This document shows, in pieces, positions 7,426-16,419 of a stretch of 64,000 nt of DNA. The translations under genes were made by a program, and so were the position numbers. The notes under the pieces were generated by a model. That model worked only from the letters and a program-made list of their open reading frames with translations, did no database searches and was not told where the DNA came from. Within the stretch, counting starts at the first letter, position 1. Every line of letters starts with the position of its first letter. This stretch comes from a virus, in IMG/VR virus record IMGVR_UViG_3300008050_000026, positions 33,075-97,074 of that record; one strand, given 5' to 3'.

Positions 7426-10139
7426 TGAGGGAAGAATTATTTGAATACACTCATCAAGATAAGTCTCAAGCTGTATTGGGTGACATCGTTGAAGATCTTG
7501 CTTCTGTATTGTATGGTTCGCTATTACATGAAGTACTTCTTGTCAAAGATGATAATGGTGTTGATAATATATCCCGCCTTGTTGAGTTCTATACTGAGGA
7601 TGATCTTCAAACAAACTCAGAAGACTCGATCAGATCGTTTGCGGAAGCGATAAAAGAAACAAAGGCAACTGAGAATGATGATCAATTAAAAAATCTTAAG
7701 GTCTACAACCAGACAGTATTCATGGTCGATATGCATCTTGTTGAAAGGATGCTTGTATTTACACAATCAACTCAACAAGTTGATCAATCGTCATATAATG
7801 CATTTATGTCAGAGGCGCATTATCGTTTGCTTCGAAGTCCATTACATCAACAGGTTCTTGAGTCAAAAAATGTTTCAAGAGGTGTTGCAAAGAATTTATT
7901 TGTACATGCTTCTGTATGGGGGTGGTCAAAAACGCTTTCACTTGATAATGATGGAAACTATAAAGATGTAATTGTAAATTGCTCGCCTTTCCTGTTTGAT
8001 CTTACAACTGAAACAAATGAAAATGGTGGAAGTTTTCAAATGTCATTAGCTCCAGTTCAAGCTGAATATAGAGATGATAATTGGCAGATCAAAGATGGTT
8101 CATTGAAAGGATCACCTGACAATCGTATTTCACATTCCAATTTGCATACCAATAATTTTAACAGGTCTGATTATTATTTTGAAAAGATATTTCAGGAAAA
8201 TGACGTGATTTTCATCAGGTTTGAAACACTTGAGATAGAAAAACAATCAAGATATGATAATGCAAGGAAATTATTCATAGATAAGACTGAAATACCAAAC
8301 AAGCCTTATGATATGATAGCCCTCATTGATGGTGTTGATATAACAACTGATCCTGAGTCAAATGAAGTTTCTGTTAAAATAAGAGGTAGGGATCTTACAA
8401 AATTACTTATTGAGGATGGTGTGTATTTCTATCCACAGTTATTTGCAACAGGTGGAATGTTCGCTAACATATCAGATGACGATAAGCTTAAGAGATATGA
8501 CGGACAATTACAGAGTCTGTTTGTGTTTTCATTCAAGAACGTTTCGACAACGTTAAAATTCATCATGAATGCACTTTCAAATATTGAAATCGTTTCCGAT
8601 AAATTATTTGAACCATATAGTAACAGTAAAGACTTTGATGGGAATATTAAGGATAGACGAAATTATTTCTATTCTGAAAAGGAATTGACAGAAGCCTTAG
8701 CGTATGAAAAACGTGATACTGATGTCAAAAAGGTAATATCAGAAATTGAAGATGCAAGGGCATTAAGGGGGTTAATAAATTCAACACCTCTTGCAATATT
8801 ACAGAATTTGAACTTATTTGTTGCTCATTTGATAAAATATGATTTGTTCAATGTAGTAGATGGAGGAGATTTTGTTGGATTACCTAAAGGTTGGGGAGCT
8901 ACTACGTATGATGGTCAAAATCTAAAGGCTAATGAACTTCCTTTATTTTCTAAGGATACTTTGATGTCAAAGTTACCTGGGCTCAATAGGATGATTTTGA
9001 ATTTGACGAAACCCACATTGATAACTTCTCAAGGTACAATACATCAAGACATTGACGTACTTGGAATAGTAACACTTGTTCGAGAAAATCTTGTTTCTGT
9101 GGGTGTGACAAGTAATTTTAGACAATTACCCACTGAAAATCCTGCTAAAGGAATTTGGCAGATCATAAATCTTGTAATTGATGAGTCGGTTCAACAAAGA
9201 CGTTTGACTGACTCAAGTATTGGAAATGAGCATGGTAGTCTCATTAATGCTGTTAAAAAGATTTGTCAATCACCTTTTGTAGAGTTTTTTACAGATACAT
9301 ATTATGATAAATTTTATTTCGTAGCAAGAAAACAACCTTTCGATAGGAAATCATTGGAAAGTGTTTTGAATGGTACAGTTGTAATTGATACCACAAAAGA
9401 AAGTTACGGGAATGATTATGGTCCTCTTATTGTTGATATTAATGAAGAAGATATTCTTCAAGAAAACATAACGTATGGTGATACTGCATTTTCATGGTAT
9501 TACTTGAGACCTATAAATATGTTGAATGGTGGTGTAAATGATATGAACTTTGCTTATTTGAAAGCAGTTTATTTCAAACGCTATGCTGAGATATGGGGGT
9601 CCAAGCCTTATGACATTTCGACGAATTACATTGATTACTATTCAGTTCAGGATAAGGAGTTGAGAAACTCAGTTGGTCGATACATAAAACAAGGTATCTA
9701 TGATCTGAAATTCATTATTGACATTCACGCGCATTTACCTTTTACAAGAAAAGGGAACATAACAATAACACCCAACCGTAGAATAAAACGAGCAAATTAT
9801 GTACGTCTTGTTTCAACAGGTGAGATATTCTATGTTGATGGAGTGGAACAGAATATGGCTGTTACTAATAGTGAAATAACAAGAAGCACAAATCTTACTA
9901 TTTCAAGAGGTATGGTTGAGAAACATATCAACCCACCTGAATTAAGTCCAAATCAAGATAGTGGTCTTTATTCGTATTTTGACATCATAAATACAGACAT
10001 TCCAGAAGGTATTTTTGAACAAAAGTCAGATGATGGTCAAGCGTTAAGTGCTAACGAATACAACGAAAAGATCTTGGCTAACTGGGGTGTAAATGATGAT
10101 GTATTTGATTTTTTCTTAAAAAAGAAACAATTTCTATAA
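7425..10139 (+). CDS. Baseplate hub protein (gpD/gp27/XkdQ-like)
   Basis: At 904 residues this is the second longest protein in the window. The central part contains 'IDGVDITTDPESNEVSVKIRGRDLTKLLIEDG', the pattern by which late-control-D/XkdQ-like hub proteins are recognised (V-x-G-R-D followed by L-x-K-L-L). A second beta-rich region near 760-850 (TRKGNITITPNRRIKRANYVRL) resembles the hub's other barrel. Such hubs form the centre of the baseplate, joining tube and spike. It is long for the family, so extra domains are present, including the helical N-terminal 150 residues. Confidence 0.7.
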   Translation: MREELFEYTHQDKSQAVLGDIVEDLASVLYGSLLHEVLLVKDDNGVDNISRLVEFYTEDDLQTNSEDSIRSFAEAIKETKATENDDQLKNLKVYNQTVFMVDMHLVERMLVFTQSTQQVDQSSYNAFMSEAHYRLLRSPLHQQVLESKNVSRGVAKNLFVHASVWGWSKTLSLDNDGNYKDVIVNCSPFLFDLTTETNENGGSFQMSLAPVQAEYRDDNWQIKDGSLKGSPDNRISHSNLHTNNFNRSDYYFEKIFQENDVIFIRFETLEIEKQSRYDNARKLFIDKTEIPNKPYDMIALIDGVDITTDPESNEVSVKIRGRDLTKLLIEDGVYFYPQLFATGGMFANISDDDKLKRYDGQLQSLFVFSFKNVSTTLKFIMNALSNIEIVSDKLFEPYSNSKDFDGNIKDRRNYFYSEKELTEALAYEKRDTDVKKVISEIEDARALRGLINSTPLAILQNLNLFVAHLIKYDLFNVVDGGDFVGLPKGWGATTYDGQNLKANELPLFSKDTLMSKLPGLNRMILNLTKPTLITSQGTIHQDIDVLGIVTLVRENLVSVGVTSNFRQLPTENPAKGIWQIINLVIDESVQQRRLTDSSIGNEHGSLINAVKKICQSPFVEFFTDTYYDKFYFVARKQPFDRKSLESVLNGTVVIDTTKESYGNDYGPLIVDINEEDILQENITYGDTAFSWYYLRPINMLNGGVNDMNFAYLKAVYFKRYAEIWGSKPYDISTNYIDYYSVQDKELRNSVGRYIKQGIYDLKFIIDIHAHLPFTRKGNITITPNRRIKRANYVRLVSTGEIFYVDGVEQNMAVTNSEITRSTNLTISRGMVEKHINPPELSPNQDSGLYSYFDIINTDIPEGIFEQKSDDGQALSANEYNEKILANWGVNDDVFDFFLKKKQFL

Positions 10140-11059
10140 TGTTTGGAAATCGTAAATATGGAGTAACAACGCAAAGGGCTGGAACCAGATATTATACTGG
10201 GTTTGGATACGTTGCTTTACCTAAAGATCTTGATAGGGATAAATACATCAACAACTGTTTGAGAACAAATTCTATTACAATATTGTTTGAAAATGGGGGA
10301 TGGGCTGATAATGTACCTGTTGCAAAAGGATTATTCGAACACATAGAATTTCCAGACGATCCTGAAAAATTAGGTAGTCAAGTTGTTTATTCAAGCCTTA
10401 ACGCTACAGGTTGGTTGTTTATTACAGCAGTTCTTCCTAAAAACAACGAGGTTGTTGTTACCAATGAACTTCAATTTGTAAAGCAAAGAAGTGGTTCTAA
10501 CGGAGTAGTATCAATAGTAGGCGATGCTTTGAAGCAATTTGTGAATATCACAGTGTCGAGTTTCAAAAAAGGAATGGGTTCATTCAATTTATCTGTATCA
10601 AATCCAGATAAGACAGCTGAATTGAACGTTAGGGTAAAAGGTTCAAAGAATTCAGATATTGAAGGTTCCGAAAATAAGGAGATCCTTGGTACAAAGACAA
10701 CAACTGTTTCAGATAAATACGTCATAAATGTAAGTGAAGATGATACACTTACAACCATTACCATAGAAAAGGATGTTGGAGTAATAATTGAAGATCAATA
10801 TGACAATAAGTTAGAGTTGAAGAAAGATGGTGTTTTCTGGAATGGTGGGGATAACGGTGGTTTGATAAATATTTCAGACATTGTTGCTCAAATGAATAAG
10901 AATGAAAAGCTCACAAATAATCTGTTGGCTGCATTACAAGGGGTTGTAGTTCCACTTGCTCCATCTGGAACGTATCCTTTTGCTCCATTGTTCTCTGCTT
11001 ATCAACCTCTCGCTGAAACTCAGAAGGATCAAATTGAAGATACTAAAGTCAATCATTAA
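10139..11059 (+). CDS. Baseplate spike/OB-domain protein
   Basis: A 306-residue beta-rich protein directly after the hub. The start (YYTGFGYVALPKDLD) and the body suggest an OB-type domain, followed near residues 195-250 by regularly spaced short strands (TTTVSDKYVINVSEDDTLTTITIEK, DNKLELKKDGVFWNG) as in gp5/gpV-type trimeric spikes with beta-helical stems. The C-terminus is a helix plus a proline-rich segment. A central spike is the best reading; a different baseplate component cannot be excluded. Confidence 0.55.
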   Translation: MFGNRKYGVTTQRAGTRYYTGFGYVALPKDLDRDKYINNCLRTNSITILFENGGWADNVPVAKGLFEHIEFPDDPEKLGSQVVYSSLNATGWLFITAVLPKNNEVVVTNELQFVKQRSGSNGVVSIVGDALKQFVNITVSSFKKGMGSFNLSVSNPDKTAELNVRVKGSKNSDIEGSENKEILGTKTTTVSDKYVINVSEDDTLTTITIEKDVGVIIEDQYDNKLELKKDGVFWNGGDNGGLINISDIVAQMNKNEKLTNNLLAALQGVVVPLAPSGTYPFAPLFSAYQPLAETQKDQIEDTKVNH

Positions 11060-11062
11060 ACA

Positions 11063-11070
11063 TATATTTG
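11063..11070 (+). promoter_or_regulatory. TATATTTG -7 box before the peptidase-like gene
   Basis: TATATTTG (TAnnTTTG consensus) occurs in the short gap after the spike gene, with the next ATG 13 bases further on. No clear TTTG lies at 19-21 bases upstream. The match is the same octamer as before the sheath gene, so it may belong to a late class. Confidence 0.4.
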
Positions 11071-11083
11071 TAAAAACATCGTT

Positions 11084-11590
11084 ATGAAATATAGTTCAGG
11101 AAATAAATTCGGTTCAAGATCAAAAGAAATTCTTGCAACGTGTCATGCTGATCTTCAACTTATTCACAATACAGCAATAGGACAATGTCCCGTTGATTAT
11201 GGTCCACATGCTGGCGCCAGAACAATTCCTGAACAGCAAAAATATTTTGATGAAAGTAAATCGAGAATAAATCCGAAATCATATCCTTCACCAGAAGCTT
11301 TGGCTAAGGTAGCCAAGCATATCACTATTCCTGATCATCCAGAATACGATAAAAGTAGAGCAACTGATCATCATGTTGCTGAAAAGCATAATGGAAAGGC
11401 ACTTACTTGGGATGAAATTCATCTTGCTTTTACTGCCGGCTATTTAATACGCGTTTCTCACGAATTACACAACGCTGGGAAAATCCAACATATTTTACGT
11501 TGGGGCGGAGATTGGGACTCAGATGGGGTCATCGCATTGGACCATAAGTTAAAGGACATGCCTCATTTGGAACTAATCAAAGTTAAATAA
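11084..11590 (+). CDS. M15-like cell-wall peptidase (candidate endolysin or tail lysin)
   Basis: A 168-residue protein resembling L-alanyl-D-glutamate/VanY-type M15 peptidases, which cut peptidoglycan stem peptides. Visible features are the N-terminal 'ADLQLIHNTAI' helix, 'GARTIPEQQKYFDES', the C-terminal 'RWGGDWDSDG' and 'MPHLEL', the last containing the conserved third zinc histidine. The usual S-x-H-x-x-G-x-A-x-D motif is not present in standard form; 'DHHVAEKHNGKALTWDE' occupies its place with altered spacing. It lies between spike and baseplate genes, so it may be a tail-borne lysin, although the TATATTTG element before it could express it separately as the lysis enzyme. Confidence 0.65.
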   Translation: MKYSSGNKFGSRSKEILATCHADLQLIHNTAIGQCPVDYGPHAGARTIPEQQKYFDESKSRINPKSYPSPEALAKVAKHITIPDHPEYDKSRATDHHVAEKHNGKALTWDEIHLAFTAGYLIRVSHELHNAGKIQHILRWGGDWDSDGVIALDHKLKDMPHLELIKVK

Positions 11591-12336
11591 TGGCATCAAC
11601 GATAGAGTCGGTAAGGGAAGTTTACAAAAACTTAAGAGGTAGTTACGGTAAGGTTGGATTGAATGCCGTATTTCCTAATGATTTTGAAGCCTATATGATG
11701 GGCCTCGAACTTGTGAATGGATCTGGAGAGGTTGAAGAGTATTTCGTATTTCCTATCAATCCAAATCAACTTGTGGAGGTTTCTAAAAGGATTACATCCA
11801 TTAGAAAAACGTTGGGAGGTGTTTCAATACACTCAACAGAAAAATTCATACCTACAGATATTACTATGCAAGGAACCTTTGGTAGGAAATTGAAATTTCT
11901 TATTGGTGATGATATAATCAACTTTGCAGGATTGTCATTTGGTTTCAAAAAGAATAGGTTCAAATTTGATTTCAACACGAACGCTGCAGCAAGGGAACTT
12001 ACAAGGCAGGTAAAAACTGGTTACGGTTGTATTAAGGTATTGGAGTCAGTATGTAATCGGAGTGAAACACTTGATGAGAATGGAAAACCTTATGAGTTGT
12101 ATTTGTACAACCTTGCTTTAGGGAATAGTTATCTTGTAAAGGTACTTGATCTTACTTTTTCACAAAGTGAACAAATGAATATGATCTGGAGTTACAATCT
12201 TGTATTAAAATCAATCGCACCAATTGATCAGGTAAAAAGAAGATCAGCATTGAACCTGATAAGAGCGATGGGTGCTGGTTTTGTACAAAGTACAGCAAAT
12301 GCACATTTGCCTAAATTGCTTAAGATGCTTGGCTAA
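11590..12336 (+). CDS. Baseplate/tail-tube initiator-like protein
   Basis: A 248-residue protein with the pattern 'YFVFPINPNQLVEVSKRITSIRKTLGGVSIHSTEKFIPTDITMQGTFGR', which resembles the N-terminal region of XkdP-type or DUF6046-like baseplate proteins (F-P-x-N-P, then a T-x-x-G-G turn and G-x-F-G). Such proteins sit where the tube meets the baseplate. It starts in a TAATG overlap with the peptidase-like gene and ends the same way. The family name is my recollection of a pattern; the baseplate role is supported mainly by position. Confidence 0.5.
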   Translation: MASTIESVREVYKNLRGSYGKVGLNAVFPNDFEAYMMGLELVNGSGEVEEYFVFPINPNQLVEVSKRITSIRKTLGGVSIHSTEKFIPTDITMQGTFGRKLKFLIGDDIINFAGLSFGFKKNRFKFDFNTNAAARELTRQVKTGYGCIKVLESVCNRSETLDENGKPYELYLYNLALGNSYLVKVLDLTFSQSEQMNMIWSYNLVLKSIAPIDQVKRRSALNLIRAMGAGFVQSTANAHLPKLLKMLG

Positions 12337-13262
12337 TGGATATTACTAAAGACATATTGGAAGAATTTGAAGAAATAACTAATTTCGATGCTATTTCGTT
12401 CATTCAGGCGTATGTTGATTTTTTACAAAAAGATCTATCAAAAATCCAACTGTTCTTTAGTGGTCAAATAAAGAATAATTCGCAAGATGCATTTGATAAT
12501 TTGAAGCAATTAAGAATAACAGTTGAAGATTTTTATTCCACCTTTAGATCATTTGAGACACAGTTGTGGTCATTCAAATGGTGGGATCTATTGGAAGAGA
12601 TTGAAAGAATAGAACATACGATCAGTTTGATGGAGAACATGTCAAAATGGATGCGTAGTAGTATTTTGAATTCAAGTTTTTCTCAGGATCAACTGGCTGA
12701 CTCAAATCTTATTCAAGGAGAAACCCTTGCTGATTTTTCAAGAACACGTGAAGGTTCTTCTGACCCTAATAATGATTGGTATGAGCTTGCGTTGTTGAAT
12801 GACCTTACTGAAGAGGAATATACAACCGATGGTGGTAATTTACTGTACTACAAAAAAAGGAATGGACCTATCCTATTCATTGAGTCAGTAGTAGATAATA
12901 TCGTAGGTGAAACTATATTGGGTCTTGATATTCAACAAACAATGGAGTTTGCTGATGATGATCTTGTAGTTTTATCACATAAGGACACATTTTATCAAGC
13001 AGTTGATATTTTAGCTACGTTAAAGAAAGGCGATAACCCAGAATTCTATGAAATTGGATTACAACCCGGAGTTACAGCAGGTTCAAATATCAACTCAATA
13101 GGGTTTCCTGTAATTTTGAGACAAATGAGTGAGTCGTTTGGTACAGATGATACGATAAGAACATCAGAAGTAACGGAAATTAGAAGAGACCAAGATGCGT
13201 TGTTCATTGATTTTGAAGTTGAAAGTATGAATAGCGATACAACCATTGCGTCAGTAAATTAA
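12336..13262 (+). CDS. Baseplate protein of unknown type
   Basis: A 308-residue protein between the tube-initiator-like gene and the baseplate J-like gene. The N-terminal 120 residues are predicted helical with several aromatic residues (FRSFETQLWSFKWWDLLEEIERIEH). The C-terminal half is beta-rich and ends in a 'FIDFEVESMNSD' strand. I recognise no family. Its place inside the baseplate cluster makes a wedge component the likely role, for instance the gp25/gp46-type position, but its length is not diagnostic. Confidence 0.5.
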   Translation: MDITKDILEEFEEITNFDAISFIQAYVDFLQKDLSKIQLFFSGQIKNNSQDAFDNLKQLRITVEDFYSTFRSFETQLWSFKWWDLLEEIERIEHTISLMENMSKWMRSSILNSSFSQDQLADSNLIQGETLADFSRTREGSSDPNNDWYELALLNDLTEEEYTTDGGNLLYYKKRNGPILFIESVVDNIVGETILGLDIQQTMEFADDDLVVLSHKDTFYQAVDILATLKKGDNPEFYEIGLQPGVTAGSNINSIGFPVILRQMSESFGTDDTIRTSEVTEIRRDQDALFIDFEVESMNSDTTIASVN

Positions 13263-13267
13263 AAGAC

Positions 13268-14473
13268 ATGGCACTTAATATTAGACCAAGTACAAGCAAA
13301 GAAAGAAAGGAACTATTTGTCGAAGCTATGCTTAATAAGACAGATAAGGTTACTAAGGTTTCGCCAAATTCAGTTTTGAGTGGAGTTGCTTTTGGTGTAG
13401 GTAAGATTGCAGGAAAGGCTGAAAAAGACATTTTCCTTGCTGTGGCCCAATTATTTCCTGATCATGCGTATGGTGAACAATTGGATCAGGTGGCTGAAAA
13501 TTTTGGTATTGCTCCAAGGTTTTTGCAATCTGGATCATCAACCTATTTAAGATTAGTTGGTGATGTTGGTACACAATATGCTATAAACACTCACATTTTT
13601 TCAGGTACTAATGGTATTCAATTCCAACTTGAAGAAGATGTTACGATAGGGGCTGCAGGATTTACATATACCAAAGTTAGAAGCGTTGATACTGGAGTTC
13701 AATCAAATGTAAACCCAGGAGATGTTTCCAACGTTACACCTGTACCTGTAGGACATACATACGTCGTGAATGAATACATTTCAACAGGTGGTAGAGAAAA
13801 TGAGTCAGATGAGGATTTTCGAAATAGAATAAAGGAGGGAGCCAATATTCTTGGAAAGGCAACAATTTCATCACTTGAACAGGCGATGATGAAGATCAAC
13901 ACAAATGTTCTTCGTGTATTTTTCTATGGACGTGATGATAATGGCAAATTGGTTCTTGCAATCCAATCACAAAATGGAATTGATTTCAACGAACAGGAAC
14001 TTGATGAATTGCTTGATAAAGCTGATAAGTACATGGCTTTTACAGAACTCAGGCCTTATGGTACACAAAGTTTTGGTGTGAAACTAAGAAACGTTGAATA
14101 TGATCCTCTTGATATTTCGTTCAGATGTAACCTATTCAATAACTTTGATCCAGATGCTGTAAGAAAAGAAATTCAGATCAACATCAGTAAATACCTTGAT
14201 TTTAGAAACTTTACTCAAGGTGGGATTGTTGAATGGGATAATATACTGGAGATTGTGAAAAAAACAAAAGGTGTGAAGTACGTGCCAGACCAATTCTTCT
14301 ATCCTAATAATGATATACAAACAAGTAGGGTGAAGATCATGCGCCTCAGGGGCTTCCTAATGTTAAACCTTGAAGGAACAGTTATCAGTACGCTTCAAAA
14401 TACATTGTCGCCAGTTTACTATCCCCAAGAGGCAGATTTTTCATTCCAACAAACTGTATTAGCTGAAATATAA
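13268..14473 (+). CDS. Baseplate J/gp47-like wedge protein
   Basis: A 401-residue protein with the Baseplate_J layout. There is an N-terminal helical part with 'LFPDHAYGEQLDQVAENFGI', a beta domain with 'PVGHTYVVNEYISTGGRENESDEDFRNRIKEGA' (the family hallmark is a Gly-Gly-x-x-x-E-S-D-E-x-[FL]-R-x-R segment, here at about 175-193), then 'ISSLEQAMMKINTNVLRVFFYGRDDNGK'. In T4-like and P2-like phages this protein forms wedges around the hub and transmits the contraction signal. Length and position both fit. Confidence 0.8.
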   Translation: MALNIRPSTSKERKELFVEAMLNKTDKVTKVSPNSVLSGVAFGVGKIAGKAEKDIFLAVAQLFPDHAYGEQLDQVAENFGIAPRFLQSGSSTYLRLVGDVGTQYAINTHIFSGTNGIQFQLEEDVTIGAAGFTYTKVRSVDTGVQSNVNPGDVSNVTPVPVGHTYVVNEYISTGGRENESDEDFRNRIKEGANILGKATISSLEQAMMKINTNVLRVFFYGRDDNGKLVLAIQSQNGIDFNEQELDELLDKADKYMAFTELRPYGTQSFGVKLRNVEYDPLDISFRCNLFNNFDPDAVRKEIQINISKYLDFRNFTQGGIVEWDNILEIVKKTKGVKYVPDQFFYPNNDIQTSRVKIMRLRGFLMLNLEGTVISTLQNTLSPVYYPQEADFSFQQTVLAEI

Positions 14474-14802
14474 TGGGAAAAGGAATAGCAAAAGTTCATC
14501 AAACGTATTCCTTTCCAAGGATAAAGCCTACTGTAGAAGATGCATCAAATTTGAGTATAACAAATGAAGATATGACCACGTATCCTCATTGTGGTTTTAA
14601 TATAATGGATGTTGAACCTAAAGGGATCAATTATGTTGAAACTTTGGAAGGTGAGCTTATGACAGTTTCGAGGGATGAATATCCAAATGGTGTCAATTTT
14701 TATATTGATAACATGGGTAACATGATTGTATACACTGATGATGAAACATTTAAGAATTTTTCCATTGATGAGATGGGTAACGTAATTTATACAACACCAT
14801 AA
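14473..14802 (+). CDS. Small baseplate-region protein of unknown function
   Basis: A 109-residue protein starting in TAATG overlap with the baseplate J-like gene. Two short repeats with the pattern 'DNMGNMIVYTDDETFKNFSIDEMGNVIYTT' suggest a beta-hairpin repeat at the C-terminus, each built around a D/E-x-M-G-N turn. This could be an adaptor that joins the wedge to fibres. No known family is recognised. Confidence 0.5.
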   Translation: MGKGIAKVHQTYSFPRIKPTVEDASNLSITNEDMTTYPHCGFNIMDVEPKGINYVETLEGELMTVSRDEYPNGVNFYIDNMGNMIVYTDDETFKNFSIDEMGNVIYTTP

Positions 14803-15329
14803 TGGCTTCTGGTTCAAAAAATCTTGGTCTCGTAAAAGCAATTCATGCTGGAAATACTGCTCCAGCGAATACTGCCATGATCTGGTATAACACTTTAACA
14901 TTCAGGCACTACTATCATAATGGAACAATTTGGGTTCTTTTTGGTACTGGAGGAGGAGCTGGTGGAACGCCAAAAGTAACCGTTGAAATGGGTTATACAA
15001 CCAACGTTTCAATAAATGGTCAGCAAAATGGTATAAATTTTGATCCTACTTTCAAAATATCAACTGCGCCAAAACCAGTACCTGTACCTTTTAGAGTTAG
15101 CGTTGACAGAAATGGAAATGATGGGGAAGTTGAATTAACGTTTACAGATGCAGCAGGAGGTATGCATAATATGGATGGTGTATCGTATACTATGCCAGCA
15201 AATATGAGTGAAGTACTTTTCATGTTTGAAACTACACAAGCAAATCCAGTAGGTGTTTATACATTGGAAGTAAATTGTGTTTTGGGATCTTATTCGTTTT
15301 CACGAGAATTAACGATAGAAATTATTTAA
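14802..15329 (+). CDS. Tail fibre/adhesin-like protein A
   Basis: A 175-residue protein whose first 50 or so residues (MASGSKNLGLVKAIHAGNTA..., ending GTGGG) are nearly identical in protein sequence to those of the next gene. The shared segment, with its 'MIWYNT...HYYHNGT.WV' core, looks like a short attachment or chaperone-like domain found at the start of phage fibre genes. The rest is a compact beta sandwich (about 65-175). The duplicated N-terminus and differing C-termini suggest two alternative adhesins fixed to the same site. Confidence 0.6.
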   Translation: MASGSKNLGLVKAIHAGNTAPANTAMIWYNTLTFRHYYHNGTIWVLFGTGGGAGGTPKVTVEMGYTTNVSINGQQNGINFDPTFKISTAPKPVPVPFRVSVDRNGNDGEVELTFTDAAGGMHNMDGVSYTMPANMSEVLFMFETTQANPVGVYTLEVNCVLGSYSFSRELTIEII

Positions 15330-15330
15330 G

Positions 15331-16419
15331 ATGGCTTCAGGTACAAAAAATCTTGGTTTAGTTAAAGCAATACACGCAGGAAATACTGCGCCTGCTAATA
15401 CATATATGATCTGGTACAATACACTTGCATCAAGGCATTATTATCACAATGGGTCAAGCTGGGTCGAATTAGGTACTGGAGGATCTGGAGCATTTGAAAC
15501 AATTCCACATTTTGTTTATCAGCCTCTTGGAGTTGATAGTGGTATGGTCTATAATGATTTTGAAATCATGATGGATGATGTTATTGAACAGAAAGGCAAG
15601 AAAACAATCTATTTTGATAGAACATTTTTATCAGCTTTGGATGCAATGGAAATACCAGTCAAATCTGGTGGTGGTTCTTGGGATTTTATAGATGTTTCGT
15701 TTCAGTGGTTATTTGAGTCAGTTTACGATACATCAAACATTACAATAAGCGTAGCAGATGGAAATTTATGGGAAAATTTTCCAGACAATTTCTCTTTTAT
15801 AAGGTTAATCTTTAATAACACTTCTTTTCCAGTCTATTCAGATAGTTCTGGACAAAAACTCAGCCTTTTAGACTCAGCTACAACGTTTGAAAACCTTGGT
15901 TCTGTTGAAGTTATGAATTTGTCAGGTTCAGCGGAATTTGTTTTTGGTTTGGAAGAAGGTTCAAAGATGAAAAATGGTTCTTATGAGATTTTCAATTTAG
16001 TTGGAAATTCGTCTATAAATCTTGCGTTGATTGGTGCTGGAGAAATTGAACAAGACGTCATAAGAGGAGCGATAACAGCTTATGTCGATATAAATTTGAC
16101 CCACGGAGGGTCAAGTTATAAAGAAACGCAAACCAATTATGCTGGTACAGTTGAATTACAAAGTAAAAATGCTTCAAGAATTATGTTTGGTGTTTTACCA
16201 AATTTGGGTTCAATATCTTTTGCACATAATTTTGGTAATGAGTTTTTGCACATCGAAGTTTATAGAAACTCGGGTTTTCCAAAAATAAGATTAGGGACTG
16301 TTTCGGAAGTAAGAGTTCAAATAGATGATGATGATAATATTACAATAACAGATCTTTTTGGGTTAGGCGGAATAAACATTCAAGTAGTCATTGCATCAAA
16401 ACCTCAACAGATAGACTAA
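15331..16419 (+). CDS. Tail fibre/adhesin-like protein B
   Basis: A 362-residue protein sharing its first 50 residues with the preceding gene product (MASGTKNLGLVKAIHAGNTA...). The unique part is beta-rich with Ser, Asn and Gly runs, including 'SYEIFNLVGNSSINLALIGAGEIEQD', as in receptor-binding fibres with repeated strands. Codons for the shared part differ at many third positions, so the duplication is old and the domain is under selection. No enzymatic motif is visible. Confidence 0.6.
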   Translation: MASGTKNLGLVKAIHAGNTAPANTYMIWYNTLASRHYYHNGSSWVELGTGGSGAFETIPHFVYQPLGVDSGMVYNDFEIMMDDVIEQKGKKTIYFDRTFLSALDAMEIPVKSGGGSWDFIDVSFQWLFESVYDTSNITISVADGNLWENFPDNFSFIRLIFNNTSFPVYSDSSGQKLSLLDSATTFENLGSVEVMNLSGSAEFVFGLEEGSKMKNGSYEIFNLVGNSSINLALIGAGEIEQDVIRGAITAYVDINLTHGGSSYKETQTNYAGTVELQSKNASRIMFGVLPNLGSISFAHNFGNEFLHIEVYRNSGFPKIRLGTVSEVRVQIDDDDNITITDLFGLGGINIQVVIASKPQQID

